Counted from the first letter of the stretch, positions 1-7,974 are shown. The stretch is 64,000 nucleotides of DNA from Nocardia grenadensis NBRC 108939 (GCF_001613445.1 NZ_BDCJ01000012.1:62001-126000), one strand, 5' to 3'. A program made the numbers and translations. Notes: generated from the sequence alone by a model not told the origin.

Positions 1-2
1 CC

Positions 3-116
3 GTCAACGGCTGCGGTGGTTACGCGCAGGCGCGCGCGTTCGTGAAGGTCAAGGTCGAGACCGATCACGTCATGTCCGTGGTGACCCTGTGGGGTCAGCC
101 GTTCAGCCTCGGCTGA
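3..116 (+). CDS. 3' end of an unknown protein (partial)
   Basis: Only the last 37 codons are in the window, read in the frame starting at base 3 and ending in TGA at 114-116. The tail contains one Cys in a Gly-rich stretch (NGCGGY) followed by alternating hydrophobic and charged residues (FVKVKVE), which looks like beta strand. It cannot be assigned. A strong hairpin follows it, so this is probably the true gene end. Confidence 0.45.
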   Translation, partial: VNGCGGYAQARAFVKVKVETDHVMSVVTLWGQPFSLG

Positions 117-160
117 TCCGGCCGTAGCGCTCATCCGGCCGGGTTCCCGGCTCGGCCGGA

Positions 161-215
161 CCCACAACCAGGTGTGGGGGCCCACCGCGCGCGCGGTGGG
201 TCCCTTCGTTGTGGG
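161..215. terminator. Nested hairpin between convergent genes
   Basis: Two nested inverted repeats are visible: outer arms CCCACAAC (161-168) and GTTGTGGG (208-215), inner arms CCCACCGC (181-188) and GCGGTGGG (193-200). The structure lies between the partial gene on the plus strand and the convergent SAF gene on the minus strand, the usual place for a bidirectional terminator. There is no long T run, as is common in actinobacteria. Confidence 0.6.
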
Positions 216-227
216 CGCCCGGTGCGA

Positions 228-923
228 TCAGTGGAAGATCACGGTGAGTGCACTGTTCAACGAGGCCGCGGCGACGACCGCCGCCCGGCGAGCGTCCAGT
301 GCGACCAGGACGACCCGTTCGGTGCGCCGGTTGCCCGAATCCGCCGGCGGTCCCGACACCAGCACCACCGCGGCGTCGACCGCCAGGGTGTGCGCGAGTG
401 CCGGATCCTCGGCGCCGGCGGCCACTACGTCCACCCGGTCGCCGGCACGCAGGATCTCGGTGATCGCGGAATCGGCCAGGCGGACGGGCACTATCCGGGC
501 ATCCGGCCGTCCGGTGGCCGCCTCCGCGAGCCGTGGCCCGACCACGCGCACATCGGTGAGGACCTCACCCGCGCGCAGGGCGGCCGTGAGCACGGCGCCA
601 AGCAGCGGTGCCGGGTCGGCGGCCGCGCCGTCGGGGGTGGCGTCGGGAGGGTAGGCGGCGAGGCGCAGATCCGCGGCGGCGAGCAGGTGGCCGGGTGGCA
701 GATCGCGGGTCGCGACCACGACGGAGATACGCGCGTGGGCCGGATCGCCGCGGAGGAACAGCGTGACGGCCGCGAGTGCGCACAGTACGGCCAGCGCACG
801 GCGCAGGAGGACCCCGTCGGCCCAGGGTGGGCGATCGGCGAACGCGTCGCGCAAGGTGTCGCCCGCGCCGAGGGGGGAGCGACGGCCGATGCCCGTGCGG
901 GCAGGGAGTCGGGTACGGCTCAT
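228..923 (-). CDS. SAF-domain membrane-anchored protein (CpaB/RcpC-like)
   Basis: A 231-residue protein with a positively charged N-terminus, one membrane segment at about residues 42-58 (LCALAAVTLFL) and an extracytoplasmic SAF-type region with the typical motif of ATRDLPPGHLLAAADL, then GEVLTDVRV. SAF domains occur in the pilus assembly protein CpaB and in antifreeze-like proteins. The start chosen (MSRTRL) avoids 20 unconvincing upstream residues. It follows the FmdB gene on the same strand, the order recalled for M. tuberculosis Rv0991c-Rv0990c. No pilus genes are nearby, so the partner is unknown. Confidence 0.7.
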   Translation of the reverse strand: MSRTRLPARTGIGRRSPLGAGDTLRDAFADRPPWADGVLLRRALAVLCALAAVTLFLRGDPAHARISVVVATRDLPPGHLLAAADLRLAAYPPDATPDGAAADPAPLLGAVLTAALRAGEVLTDVRVVGPRLAEAATGRPDARIVPVRLADSAITEILRAGDRVDVVAAGAEDPALAHTLAVDAAVVLVSGPPADSGNRRTERVVLVALDARRAAVVAAASLNSALTVIFH

Positions 924-1066
924 GGGCCGAGCGTATGGATACTTTCCGGCCGTGAACCCGGGGTTGTGCGCGGTTGTGGACAACTTCCGGGTTGTGGATG
1001 GATCATCCGCGATACCCGGCCGCTGTCAACGATCTGTGCCGGCGGAGCGGGGCCGCGGTCCCGCTC

Positions 1067-1375
1067 TCAGCTGGCCGCGGCGGCGGGTGCCGAGGAGGTA
1101 CCCGAGGAGCCCTTGTCCGAGCCCGATTTCGAACCGGATCCCGAAGAGCTCGACGTGGAGCTGTCGGACTTGGCCGGTTCGCTGGCGGTCGAGGTGCCGC
1201 TGCGGCTGTCGGTCCGGTAGAAGCCGCTGCCCTTGAAGACGATGCCCACCGAATTGAAGAGCTTACGCAGAGCGCCGGAGCACTCCGAGCAGACAGTGAG
1301 TGCCTCATCGGTAAAAGACTGAACGATATCGAAGCGGTTGTCGCACTGGGTGCACGCGTATGAATAGGTTGGCAC
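1067..1375 (-). CDS. FmdB-family zinc ribbon protein
   Basis: A 102-residue protein that begins MPTYSYACTQCDNRFD and has the second pair CSEC at about residue 32, giving the CxxC-x16+-CxxC zinc ribbon of the FmdB regulatory family. The FNSVGIVFKGSGFYRTD motif that follows is typical of the family. The C-terminal third is almost all Ser, Gly and Lys and ends in an Ala run, so it is probably disordered. The start is GTG, preceded by GGAGG at 5 bases. It lies downstream of the cyclo-ligase gene on the same strand. The molecular role of the family is poorly defined. Confidence 0.85.
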   Translation of the reverse strand: MPTYSYACTQCDNRFDIVQSFTDEALTVCSECSGALRKLFNSVGIVFKGSGFYRTDSRSGTSTASEPAKSDSSTSSSSGSGSKSGSDKGSSGTSSAPAAAAS

Positions 1376-1491
1376 TGGGTCCTCCGCAGTATTCGAGACT
1401 TAGCACTCTACAGCCGACAGTGCCAACAGTGCCAATCGCCGATTGATTCCCGGGCGCCCTCCATTGTGCCCAGTATTACGGCGGCGGCCTC

Positions 1492-2094
1492 TCACCGCGC
1501 TGCCGGATCGAGCCGGCGCAGGCCGCCGCCCGGGGTGAGCACCCAGGTCATCCGGATATCGTGCGGTTCCTCGGGCAGCCGCTCGACCACCTCGTCGTCG
1601 CGGACGATCACGGTGCGCCGGGCAGTGGGATCGGCCATACCCAAGGTCCGGTCGTAGTAGCCGGCGCCCTGACCGAGCCGGACCCCGCGCCGGTCCACCG
1701 CCAGTGCCGGGATCAGCAGCACCCCGGCCCGCGCGACCGCTTCCGGCGGGAGTACCGGACCCGCCGGTTCCAGCAGGCCGTAGCGACCCGACCGCAGCGA
1801 TCCGGGGCCGGTGAACTCGCCCCAGCACAGCGGGCCGGGGGGCCCGGTCACCGGTAACAACACCCGGCTACCGGCCGCGCGCAGCGCCTCGGGCACGGCC
1901 ACCGAGCCCGGTTCCGCGCGCATCGGCACATAGGCGCACACCCACTCGGCGGGACCGAGATCCCCGGCCGCGGCGGCCAGTGCCGCAGCCTCCGTGGCGC
2001 GCACGAGTTCGGGCAGTCGCGCCCGGCGGGCACGGATCTCCGCGCGCCAGGCCTGCTTGTCACGCTCGTCGGGCAGAGGCACGGCGACAACCAT
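1492..2094 (-). CDS. 5-formyltetrahydrofolate cyclo-ligase
   Basis: A 200-residue protein that converts 5-formyl-THF to 5,10-methenyl-THF with ATP in the cytoplasm. The N-terminus has the basic RAEIRARRARL helix of the family. The ATP/substrate signature is clear in the C-terminal half: LLIPALAVDRRGVRLGQGAGYYDR, followed by RDDEVVERLPEEPHD. Length matches the family. It is divergent from galU, with about 90 bases between them; this pair is conserved in mycobacteria (Rv0992c-Rv0993). Confidence 0.92.
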   Translation of the reverse strand: MVVAVPLPDERDKQAWRAEIRARRARLPELVRATEAAALAAAAGDLGPAEWVCAYVPMRAEPGSVAVPEALRAAGSRVLLPVTGPPGPLCWGEFTGPGSLRSGRYGLLEPAGPVLPPEAVARAGVLLIPALAVDRRGVRLGQGAGYYDRTLGMADPTARRTVIVRDDEVVERLPEEPHDIRMTWVLTPGGGLRRLDPAAR

Positions 2095-2174
2095 AGGCTC
2101 TTACCGGTGCCGGTTCGGGCTCGTGAGTCCGCAGCGAGCCGGTGTACAGCCGTTTGGGCGGCACTCCGGGTGGA

Positions 2175-2180
2175 TAGGGT
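2175..2180 (+). promoter_or_regulatory. -10 element giving a leaderless galU mRNA
   Basis: TAGGGT fits TANNNT and lies 6 bases before the ATG at 2187. In actinobacteria this spacing normally puts the transcription start on the start codon. The upstream GTG at 2181 is only one base from the box, so it cannot be the start of a leaderless message. Confidence 0.5.
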
Positions 2181-2186
2181 GTGTAT

Positions 2187-3152
2187 ATGACAGAAAAGGC
2201 CGCAGAACAGGGCAGCGAGGGCGCCTCCGCGCCGGAACCGGGTTTCCGGACGGCCGTCGTACCCGCGGCCGGGCTGGGAACCAGGTTCCTGCCCGCGACC
2301 AAGACGGTCCCCAAGGAACTCCTGCCGGTGGTCGATACCCCCGGTATCGAGCTGGTGGCCAGCGAGGCGGCCGAATCCGGGGCCAGCCGCCTGGTGATCG
2401 TGACCTCGCCCGGTAAGGACGGGGTGGTCGCGCATTTCGTGGAGGACCTGGTGCTGGAGAGCACGCTCGCCGAGCGCGGCAAGTTCCAGCTGCTGGAGAA
2501 GGTGCGCAAGGCCCCGGGGTTGCTCGATGTGAGCTCGGTGGTGCAGGAGGAACCACTGGGTCTCGGTCACGCGGTGGCCCAGGCCGAATCGGTACTCGAC
2601 GCCGACGAGGACGCCATCGCGGTACTGCTGCCCGACGATCTGGTGCTGCCGCGTGGGGTCCTGGACGTGATGAACCGGGTCCGCCGTAAACGCGGCGGAT
2701 CCGTGCTGTGCGCGATCGATGTCCCCAAGGAACAGGTAAGCGCCTACGGTGTGTTCGACGTGGCGCCGGTGCCCGACGCGGTCAATCCGAATGTGCTGCG
2801 GGTCAAGGGCATGGTGGAGAAGCCGGGCCTCGAGGAGGCCCCGTCCACCTTCGCCGCCGCCGGGCGTTACCTGCTCGATCGCGCGATCTTCGACGCCCTG
2901 CGCCGGATCGGGCCCGGCGCCGGCGGGGAACTGCAACTCACCGACGCGATTTCGCTGCTCATCGACGAGGGGCATCCGGTGCATGTGGTCGTCCACCGTG
3001 GGTCGCGCCACGATCTGGGCAACCCGGGCGGCTATCTTCGTGCTGCGGTGGATTTCGCACTGGAGCGCGAGGAATACGGTCCCGCGCTGCGCGAGTGGCT
3101 CCAGTACCGGCTGAGTCCGGAATGGAACCCGCAACTCACCGCGGACGAATGA
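2187..3152 (+). CDS. galU: UTP--glucose-1-phosphate uridylyltransferase
   Basis: Makes UDP-glucose from UTP and glucose-1-phosphate for envelope polysaccharides, trehalose and glycogen-related metabolism. The nucleotide-binding signature is complete: VVPAAGLGTRFLPATKTVPKELLPVVD at about residues 24-50. VVQEEPLGLGHAV, LLPDDLVL (metal/nucleotide aspartate), GMVEKP and the late GRATIWD-equivalent region RHDLGNPGGYLRA follow in order. Length of 321 residues is normal. ATG at 2187 is preferred over GTG at 2181 because of the -10 box spacing. First gene of a plus-strand run with glp, rimJ and glpR. Confidence 0.95.
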   Translation: MTEKAAEQGSEGASAPEPGFRTAVVPAAGLGTRFLPATKTVPKELLPVVDTPGIELVASEAAESGASRLVIVTSPGKDGVVAHFVEDLVLESTLAERGKFQLLEKVRKAPGLLDVSSVVQEEPLGLGHAVAQAESVLDADEDAIAVLLPDDLVLPRGVLDVMNRVRRKRGGSVLCAIDVPKEQVSAYGVFDVAPVPDAVNPNVLRVKGMVEKPGLEEAPSTFAAAGRYLLDRAIFDALRRIGPGAGGELQLTDAISLLIDEGHPVHVVVHRGSRHDLGNPGGYLRAAVDFALEREEYGPALREWLQYRLSPEWNPQLTADE

Positions 3153-3188
3153 GATCGCCTGCGGGGCGAGGACATCGGGAAGGGCTGG

Positions 3189-4448
3189 ATGCGCTCTGTT
3201 GAGGATCAGCAGATCAAGGTGACCGCCGCGGCCGTCGCGCCGCGGCCCGTGCGGGTCGCGATCTCCGAGGCCCAGGGCCTGCTGTGCGCCGAGGACGTGG
3301 TGACCGAGCGGCCGCTGCCCGGTTTCGATCAGGCCGCCATCGACGGCTACGCCGTACGCAGTGTGGATGTGACGTCCGCCGGGGCCGATATCCGTGACGA
3401 GGACGGCGAACTGGTCGATCTGACACTGCCGGTGGTCGGGGAGGTGCTCGCCGGCTCCCGGCAGCCGATCCGGTTGCAGCCCCGGCAGACGGTCCGGGTC
3501 GCGACCGGTGCGCCGCTGCCCACCCTCGCCGACGCGGTGCTGCCGCTCGACTTCACCGACGGCGGGCGGGGGCGGCTCAAGGTCTACGAACCGGTGCGGT
3601 CGGGCGACTATGTACGCCGTGCCGGTGACGATGTGCAGCCCGGGGATGTCGCGGTGCACGCCGGTACGATCATCGGTCCCGCGCAGGTGGGTCTGCTGGC
3701 CGCGGTGGGCCAGGACAAGGTGCTGGTCCATCCGCGGCCGCGATTGTCGGTGATCTCCATCGGCGAGGAACTGGTCGATATCGATCGGGCGCCCGGGCCC
3801 GGACAGGTCTACGACGTGAATTCCTACGCCCTGGCCGCCGCGGCCCGTGATGCCGGCGCGGATGTGAACCGGGTCGGCATCGTCGATGCCGACCCCCGCC
3901 GGCTCCGGGATGTGGTCGAGGGTCAGCTGGTGCGCGCGGAGGTGGTGGTGATCGCCGGCGCGGTCGGCGGGTGGGCCTCCGATCAGGTGTGTGAGGCGCT
4001 GGAGGGGCTCGGTGAACTGGAGATCGCCCGGGTGGCGATGCATCCGGGTTCGGTTCAGGGGTTCGGCCGTCTGGGCCGCGACGAGGTGCCCACCTTTCTG
4101 CTGCCGTCCAATCCGGTGGGTGCCCTGGTGGTTTTCGAGGTGATGGTACGACCGCTGATTCGGATCGCGCTGGGAAGGCGGCAGCCGATGCGCCGGATCG
4201 TCCGCGCGCGGACCATAACTCCCATCCAGTCGATGGCGGGCCGCAAGGGTTATCTGCGTGCCCAGTTGATGCGGGACGAGGCCACCGGTGAGTACCTGGT
4301 GCAGCCGCTCGGCAACAGTGCCGGGGCGTCGTCGCACCTGTTGGCCGCCATGTCGGAGGCCAACAGTCTCATCGTGGTCGAACCCGACGACACCGAAATT
4401 CGCACCGGTGACAAGGTTCGGGTCGCGTTTCTGGCGCAGCGCGGCTAG
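3189..4448 (+). CDS. glp: Gephyrin-like MoeA paralogue (Glp), probable divisome protein
   Basis: A 419-residue MoeA/gephyrin-fold protein with the N-terminal motif PGFDQAAIDGYAVRS (44-58), the GAPLPTLADAVLPL segment (108-121) and the MogA-like domain (about 180-320). Key molybdotransferase positions differ from classical MoeA: GEEL (192-195) for GDEL, AGAVGGWASDQ (256-266) where TGGxSxGxxD is expected, MHPGSVQGFG (284-293) lacking both lysines of MKPGKPxxFG, and PSNPV for PGNPV. From Corynebacterium work, such Glp proteins bind FtsZ and a membrane receptor GlpR, and a GlpR-like gene lies two genes downstream. I infer Glp rather than a molybdenum insertase. No other molybdopterin gene is present. 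Confidence 0.8.
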   Translation: MRSVEDQQIKVTAAAVAPRPVRVAISEAQGLLCAEDVVTERPLPGFDQAAIDGYAVRSVDVTSAGADIRDEDGELVDLTLPVVGEVLAGSRQPIRLQPRQTVRVATGAPLPTLADAVLPLDFTDGGRGRLKVYEPVRSGDYVRRAGDDVQPGDVAVHAGTIIGPAQVGLLAAVGQDKVLVHPRPRLSVISIGEELVDIDRAPGPGQVYDVNSYALAAAARDAGADVNRVGIVDADPRRLRDVVEGQLVRAEVVVIAGAVGGWASDQVCEALEGLGELEIARVAMHPGSVQGFGRLGRDEVPTFLLPSNPVGALVVFEVMVRPLIRIALGRRQPMRRIVRARTITPIQSMAGRKGYLRAQLMRDEATGEYLVQPLGNSAGASSHLLAAMSEANSLIVVEPDDTEIRTGDKVRVAFLAQRG

Positions 4449-4460
4449 AAAGTGGAGTCC

Positions 4461-5111
4461 ATGAACGTTTTCCGGGCCACCCAGCACCCCGGGTGGCCCG
4501 CGCACCTCGGTCCGGTGCGGGTGTCCGCCGGAGAGGTGACGTTGCGTCCCGTGCGATTGCGCGACGCGGCGGCGTGGAGCCGGATCAGGTTGCGGGACCA
4601 CAACCATCTGGAACCGTGGGAGCCAACCGGGCGCGGGACCTGGGACGCGCGCAACCACGCCTCGAACTGGCCGCCGCTGTGGTCGAGCCTGAAGGCGGAG
4701 GCGCGCCGCGGCGCGATGATCCCGCTGGTGATCGAGGTCGACGGCGCGTTCAGCGGGCAGCTGACGGTCGGCAATATCGTGCGCGGCGCGCTGCGTTCGG
4801 CGTGGATCGGGTACTGGGTCGCCAAGGACCTCGGCGGGCAGGGGGTCGCGACCGCGGCATTGGCGCTGGGACTCGATCACTGTTTCGGTCCGGTGGGCCT
4901 GCACCGGGTGGAGGCGACCGTGCGGCCGGAGAATCTGGCGAGCCAGGCGGTACTGCGCAATGTGGGCTTCCGTGAAGAAGGGCTGCTGCGTAGGTATCTC
5001 GATGTGGACGGGGCCTGGCGCGATCATCTGCTCGTCGGGATAACGGTGGAGGAGCTGTCCGGACGGGTGGTCGATCGGCTGGCGCGGGAAGGACGGTTGA
5101 CGCTGCGGTGA
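4461..5111 (+). CDS. rimJ: RimJ-type GNAT N-acetyltransferase
   Basis: A GNAT protein of about 216 residues. The acetyl-CoA region is recognisable: VAKDLGGQGVATAALALGLDHCF (RxxGxG/A-type pyrophosphate loop) followed by LHRVEATVRPENLASQAVLRNVGFREEGLLRRYLDVDGAWRDH, the typical RimJ/RimL end motif including the Asn/Ser pair and the final G-F-x-x-E-G. RimJ acetylates ribosomal protein S5 in E. coli, but family members also acetylate other N-termini, so the substrate is uncertain. Start is ATG 4461; an in-frame GTG at 4452 is possible. It follows glp by about a dozen bases, so it is co-transcribed. Confidence 0.85.
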   Translation: MNVFRATQHPGWPAHLGPVRVSAGEVTLRPVRLRDAAAWSRIRLRDHNHLEPWEPTGRGTWDARNHASNWPPLWSSLKAEARRGAMIPLVIEVDGAFSGQLTVGNIVRGALRSAWIGYWVAKDLGGQGVATAALALGLDHCFGPVGLHRVEATVRPENLASQAVLRNVGFREEGLLRRYLDVDGAWRDHLLVGITVEELSGRVVDRLAREGRLTLR

Positions 5112-5374
5112 CATGCCGCCGGAAACCGGCCTGCCCGGACCCGGCTTTGGTGGAAATGTGACTCATGTGGCGGAAGTGCACGGCGCGCCTGCCGTATTGC
5201 GTCCCTACTCGGAATTAACCTACGGACGTCGGTGGTGCGTCCTGTGCCACCGGTGGAGAGCTCGTACCACGATCTGCGAGACGTACCCGCGGGGAAGGAC
5301 TCCGGCGCCGGGACGCACACGGTTCATGGCAGCGGCTCGGACGACGACCAGGCGGGACGGAGGTGCTGACGACG

Positions 5375-6385
5375 ATGCCGAATTCGATCCTGTGGATCGG
5401 GCTGGTCGTGCTGTGGGTCTTCGTCCTGTTTCCTATCCTTGCCGACCGGCATCCCAGAATTCGCCGGACCACCGACACGGCCCTGGCCACGCGGGTACTG
5501 CATCGTGGAGATTCCAAACGGCGTAAGGGAAGTGGGCATGCCCGCAAGAAGCGGACCACGCGGCCTTACCGAAAGCGTCACCACGCCAATGATGCGGAGG
5601 ATCCGATGAGCACATCGGCCGAGGAGAACGGTACCGCGGCTGACGAGGAGCAAGCGGACGAGGCCGTCGGCGACCGGCCCGGGGGCGCCGAACCCGAATC
5701 CGGTGCGGACGGTACCGTGCACGACACCGAAACCGGCGAGACCTGGGACGACGACGAATCCGGACGCGACGAGGAGCGGGGTTCGGCCGAGCTCCCCGAG
5801 CCCAACGTTCCCGCGCGTATCCCCCCGGTGCGGGCGACGATGCGAGCGCCGGACCCCGAACTCGAATACGACGAGGAGTTCGTGCCGACCCGCCGCGGAC
5901 GCGGTGGTTACGATCCCGAAGCCGACGCCATAGCCCGGGCCGCGCGCTATACCTTCCGGCAGCGCGCCGTGGTCGCCCTCGTGCTCGGTGCCGTGCTGTG
6001 CGGCGGCCTCGCGGTCGCCGTCGCACCCATATTCTGGTGGGGTTGCGGTGGTGCCGTGCTGTCTCTGGGGACCTATCTGGGTTATCTGCGCAAACAGGTC
6101 CGGATCGAACAGGAGATCCGCCGGCGGCGTAGTGCCCGGCTGGCCGGCCGGGGCCAGGAAACGGCCGGGCACGGACCCGCGGATGCCGGGACGGCGTCGC
6201 CGCGCGGCGCGCGGCCCGGAATGGACCGGGATACCGCCCGCGCGCTGCGTCGTCGTGCCCATCTGCTCGAACCCGATGACGAAGATCCGGCGTTCGACCA
6301 TCTGGACGCCTACGACGCGTCCGTCGCCCGCACCGTGCGCAACCGGGCGACCGGCGGTGATATCCGTCGGGCCGCGGGTGCGTGA
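5375..6385 (+). CDS. glpR: GlpR/SepX-like membrane divisome protein
   Basis: 336 residues. One N-terminal membrane segment (SILWIGLVVLWVFVLFPIL, about 4-22) is followed by a basic stretch and a long acidic, probably disordered linker (about 75-190). A hairpin of two further membrane segments follows (RAVVALVLGAVLCGGLAVAV and WWGCGGAVLSLGTYLGYL), then a basic helix (RKQVRIEQEIRRRR). This order fits the corynebacterial Glp receptor and Streptomyces SepX, which sit at the septum. The start ATG is used because GGAGG lies 11 bases upstream; the GTG at 5363 overlaps the ribosome site. Context next to glp supports the pairing. Confidence 0.75.
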   Translation: MPNSILWIGLVVLWVFVLFPILADRHPRIRRTTDTALATRVLHRGDSKRRKGSGHARKKRTTRPYRKRHHANDAEDPMSTSAEENGTAADEEQADEAVGDRPGGAEPESGADGTVHDTETGETWDDDESGRDEERGSAELPEPNVPARIPPVRATMRAPDPELEYDEEFVPTRRGRGGYDPEADAIARAARYTFRQRAVVALVLGAVLCGGLAVAVAPIFWWGCGGAVLSLGTYLGYLRKQVRIEQEIRRRRSARLAGRGQETAGHGPADAGTASPRGARPGMDRDTARALRRRAHLLEPDDEDPAFDHLDAYDASVARTVRNRATGGDIRRAAGA

Positions 6386-6476
6386 CCGGTAGCGGATCCT
6401 GCCGCGCGGAAACCCGCAGAGTAGAGAAAAAACCCCAGTTCAGAGCGCCGATTCGGATTCCGGGGGCCCTGTTTGC

Positions 6477-6482
6477 TAGAGT
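6477..6482 (+). promoter_or_regulatory. -10 element of tRNA-Ala
   Basis: TAGAGT fits the TANNNT consensus and lies 27 bases before the mature tRNA, which leaves a short 5' leader for RNase P. No convincing -35 hexamer is visible. Confidence 0.4.
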
Positions 6483-6509
6483 GGCACAGCGCGGTTCACC
6501 GAACCGCAC

Positions 6510-6585
6510 GGGGCTATAGCGCAGTTGGTAGCGCGTCTCGTTCGCATCGAGAAGGTCAGGGGTTCGATTCCCCTTAGCTCCACCA
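6510..6585 (+). tRNA. tRNA-Ala (anticodon CGC)
   Basis: The sequence folds as a normal cloverleaf: acceptor GGGGCTA pairs with TAGCTCC, including the G3-U70 wobble that identifies alanine tRNAs. The anticodon stem TCTCG/CGAGA encloses the loop TTCGCAT, giving anticodon CGC. The T arm is AGGGG-TTCGATT-CCCCT. The CCA end is encoded (6583-6585). The glpR gene ends about 120 bases upstream on the same strand, and an accessory-looking strip begins just downstream. Confidence 0.95.
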
Positions 6586-6589
6586 CGAC

Positions 6590-6664
6590 CGTGCAGGTCC
6601 TGGTCACGATGGCACTTCTAACGAGCAGCCATCAACGGCCTTCATCAACACCTGCACGTTTTTT
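6590..6664 (+). terminator. Rho-independent terminator after tRNA-Ala
   Basis: CGTGCAGGT (6590-6598) pairs with ACCTGCACG (6650-6658), and six T residues follow directly (6659-6664). The loop of about 50 bases is long for a simple terminator, but the pairing is perfect and the T run is rare in this GC-rich DNA. Confidence 0.55.
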
Positions 6665-6948
6665 GCGTCTCGGGGGCGCGTTCGGAAGGTCATGAGAAGG
6701 CTCGAACAGAGCCGAGAAGATGTCCAGCGCGCGAGTCTGTACCCGAAAGGACGGCGGCGCCTGTACCCAGATCCTGTTCCGGGAGTTCGACCCGGGGCGG
6801 CGGGCCCGGAGAAGCCAGCATCAACAAGCGCCTTCCCGGATGGACGCTCACTCGCTCGGGCGGGACGCCGAGCCGATCTGCTGCTCCAGTCGCTACTCGA
6901 CGGCGAGGGGACGCCGTACAGGTCGGTCGCACACGCTGCGGCGGACCC
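6665..6948. other. Gene-poor strip downstream of tRNA-Ala
   Basis: No credible coding region with a start and ribosome site is seen. A plus-strand reading around 6729-6830 (VCTRKDGG, then REFDPGRRARR) faintly resembles the arm-binding start of a tyrosine recombinase, but no catalytic motif is present, so nothing is claimed. Confidence 0.3.
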
Positions 6949-6979
6949 TACGGCCCCTCATACCCTGCGAGGGGCCGTA
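6949..6979. repeat. Perfect 11-bp inverted repeat after the secreted-peptide gene
   Basis: TACGGCCCCTC (6949-6959) and GAGGGGCCGTA (6969-6979) form a perfect stem with a 9-base loop, just past the stop of the minus-strand peptide gene. It probably acts as a terminator. A very similar hairpin with the same flank (AGCCGTGT) recurs at 7388-7414. Confidence 0.55.
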
Positions 6980-6988
6980 GCCGTGTCC

Positions 6989-7231
6989 TCAGCAGCTTCC
7001 AGCGGACCCGCTGTGCCCATGCCCGCGGCCATGCCCCCGACCACCACGGTGGATGGGGTCGCCCTGGTTGATCGTGGTCTGATCAGTGGACGTGGTGGTC
7101 TGTTCGGCGGGCTGGAGTACCAGCGGGGCGGCGAACGCGGGAGCTGCCAGGACCGCGGCCGGTGCAAGTACGAGCGAGGCCGAAACTGCGACGCGTACCA
7201 GTGTGCGGCCAAGGCTCTTATCAGAAATCAT
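6989..7231 (-). CDS. Small secreted Gly/His-rich peptide
   Basis: An 80-residue protein starting MISDKSLGRTLVRVAV. Residues 10-35 form a classical Sec signal peptide (hydrophobic VSASLVLAPAAVLAA, then AFA-AP as a likely cleavage site). The mature part of about 45 residues starts with a Thr/Gln-rich stretch and ends in a basic Gly-Arg-His repeat (HRGGRGHGRGHGH) and a single C-terminal Cys. The start is supported by AAGGAAG about 5 bases upstream. No family is recognised. The His-rich tail could bind metal, but that is inference. Confidence 0.6.
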   Translation of the reverse strand: MISDKSLGRTLVRVAVSASLVLAPAAVLAAPAFAAPLVLQPAEQTTTSTDQTTINQGDPIHRGGRGHGRGHGHSGSAGSC

Positions 7232-7387
7232 CGGTACTTCCTTACTCGATTGCACAGGGCCGGCCGGCGACCGCCCTTGTCTCGGTTCGGGATTCGCGCC
7301 CGGGTGTACGAGCTGGGGATCCCATTCGGGGGGTTCCACCGTAGCGTTGCGTCGGCACACTTCCCCGGGCTGGGATTTGCCGCTTAT

Positions 7388-7414
7388 GCCCCTCACGCCC
7401 CCTTCGTGAGGGGC
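7388..7414. repeat. Second copy of the 3' hairpin
   Basis: GCCCCTCAC (7388-7396) and GTGAGGGGC (7406-7414) form a perfect stem. The right arm and its flank (GAGGGGCCGCAGCCGTGTTC) nearly match the hairpin at 6949-6987, so the two are probably duplicates and may mark a lost second peptide gene. Confidence 0.5.
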
Positions 7415-7439
7415 CGCAGCCGTGTTCGGGCCATGGCCC

Positions 7440-7708
7440 ATGTCACCTCTGGCCCCGCCTATGGTGGCTGCAGTGGGCCCTTCCGGCCGGCCGTGAGCGG
7501 CGCACGGTCTGTCGTGATGCCCCGCACGGAATCGGAGTGGCATCGACCAAGGCGCAGGTTGTCGGTCCACAACGGGCACGATGTCAAGCACACCAGTTCG
7601 GCGTCGGTCGGCTTCTCGGGCCTGCCCGGACGCCGATGGCGCGTCGCCACGACACGGTCATCGACAAGCACATAGTGCCGCCAGGAGGGTGTCGAGGTCG
7701 TCCGTCAC
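7440..7708 (-). mobile_element. Relic of an IS982-type transposase
   Basis: On the minus strand, GTG at 7708 starts VTDDLDTLLAAL. A one-base loss then shifts the frame to YVLVDDRVVATRHRRPGRPEK and DAELVCL, the usual N-terminus of IS982 transposases. Next comes PLWTDNLRL, and after one extra base VDATPIPCGASRQTVRRS, the conserved DSTPxPCGxSRxTVxRS block. About 90 residues between ELVCL and WTDNLRL are deleted, and everything after the last block is lost. No terminal inverted repeats are recognisable. It is dead. Confidence 0.65.
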
Positions 7709-7974
7709 AAGTTGCCCTCGTTACCCTCCGTCGCATCCGAACTCGAGTTTCCACGCCGACAGAGTCGGGAATCGCTCATCCAGGGTGCAGTCGAGCGAGA
7801 TATACGTTTCTCTTTATCTTCCCTGTTCAGGCTTTATCTCCGGATTCTGGTCCCGTAATGCCCGGTTGTTCACTGCTGGTGTCGAACACGTCGGGAGTCC
7901 GCACGGTCGGGTGGTCGGCCGGGATTGCTGCCCGCCGATTCGTCAGCAGGTTCTTTCCCCGGCCGTGGTGGGAG

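Noticed and set aside
3189..4448. Molybdopterin molybdenumtransferase MoeA
   Set aside because: The fold is right, but most catalytic positions are changed and a GlpR-like partner is adjacent, so Glp is the better name.
1848..5114. Very long open frame on the minus strand (over 1000 codons)
   Set aside because: It is antisense to galU, glp and rimJ, whose proteins have full family motifs; its own translation is Arg/His/Pro-rich with no domain. Long antisense frames are usual in high-GC DNA.
6729..6830. Integrase-like start after tRNA-Ala
   Set aside because: A weak likeness to the arm-binding part of tyrosine recombinases, with no R-H-R-Y residues and no second copy of the tRNA 3' end in the window to serve as an attachment site.
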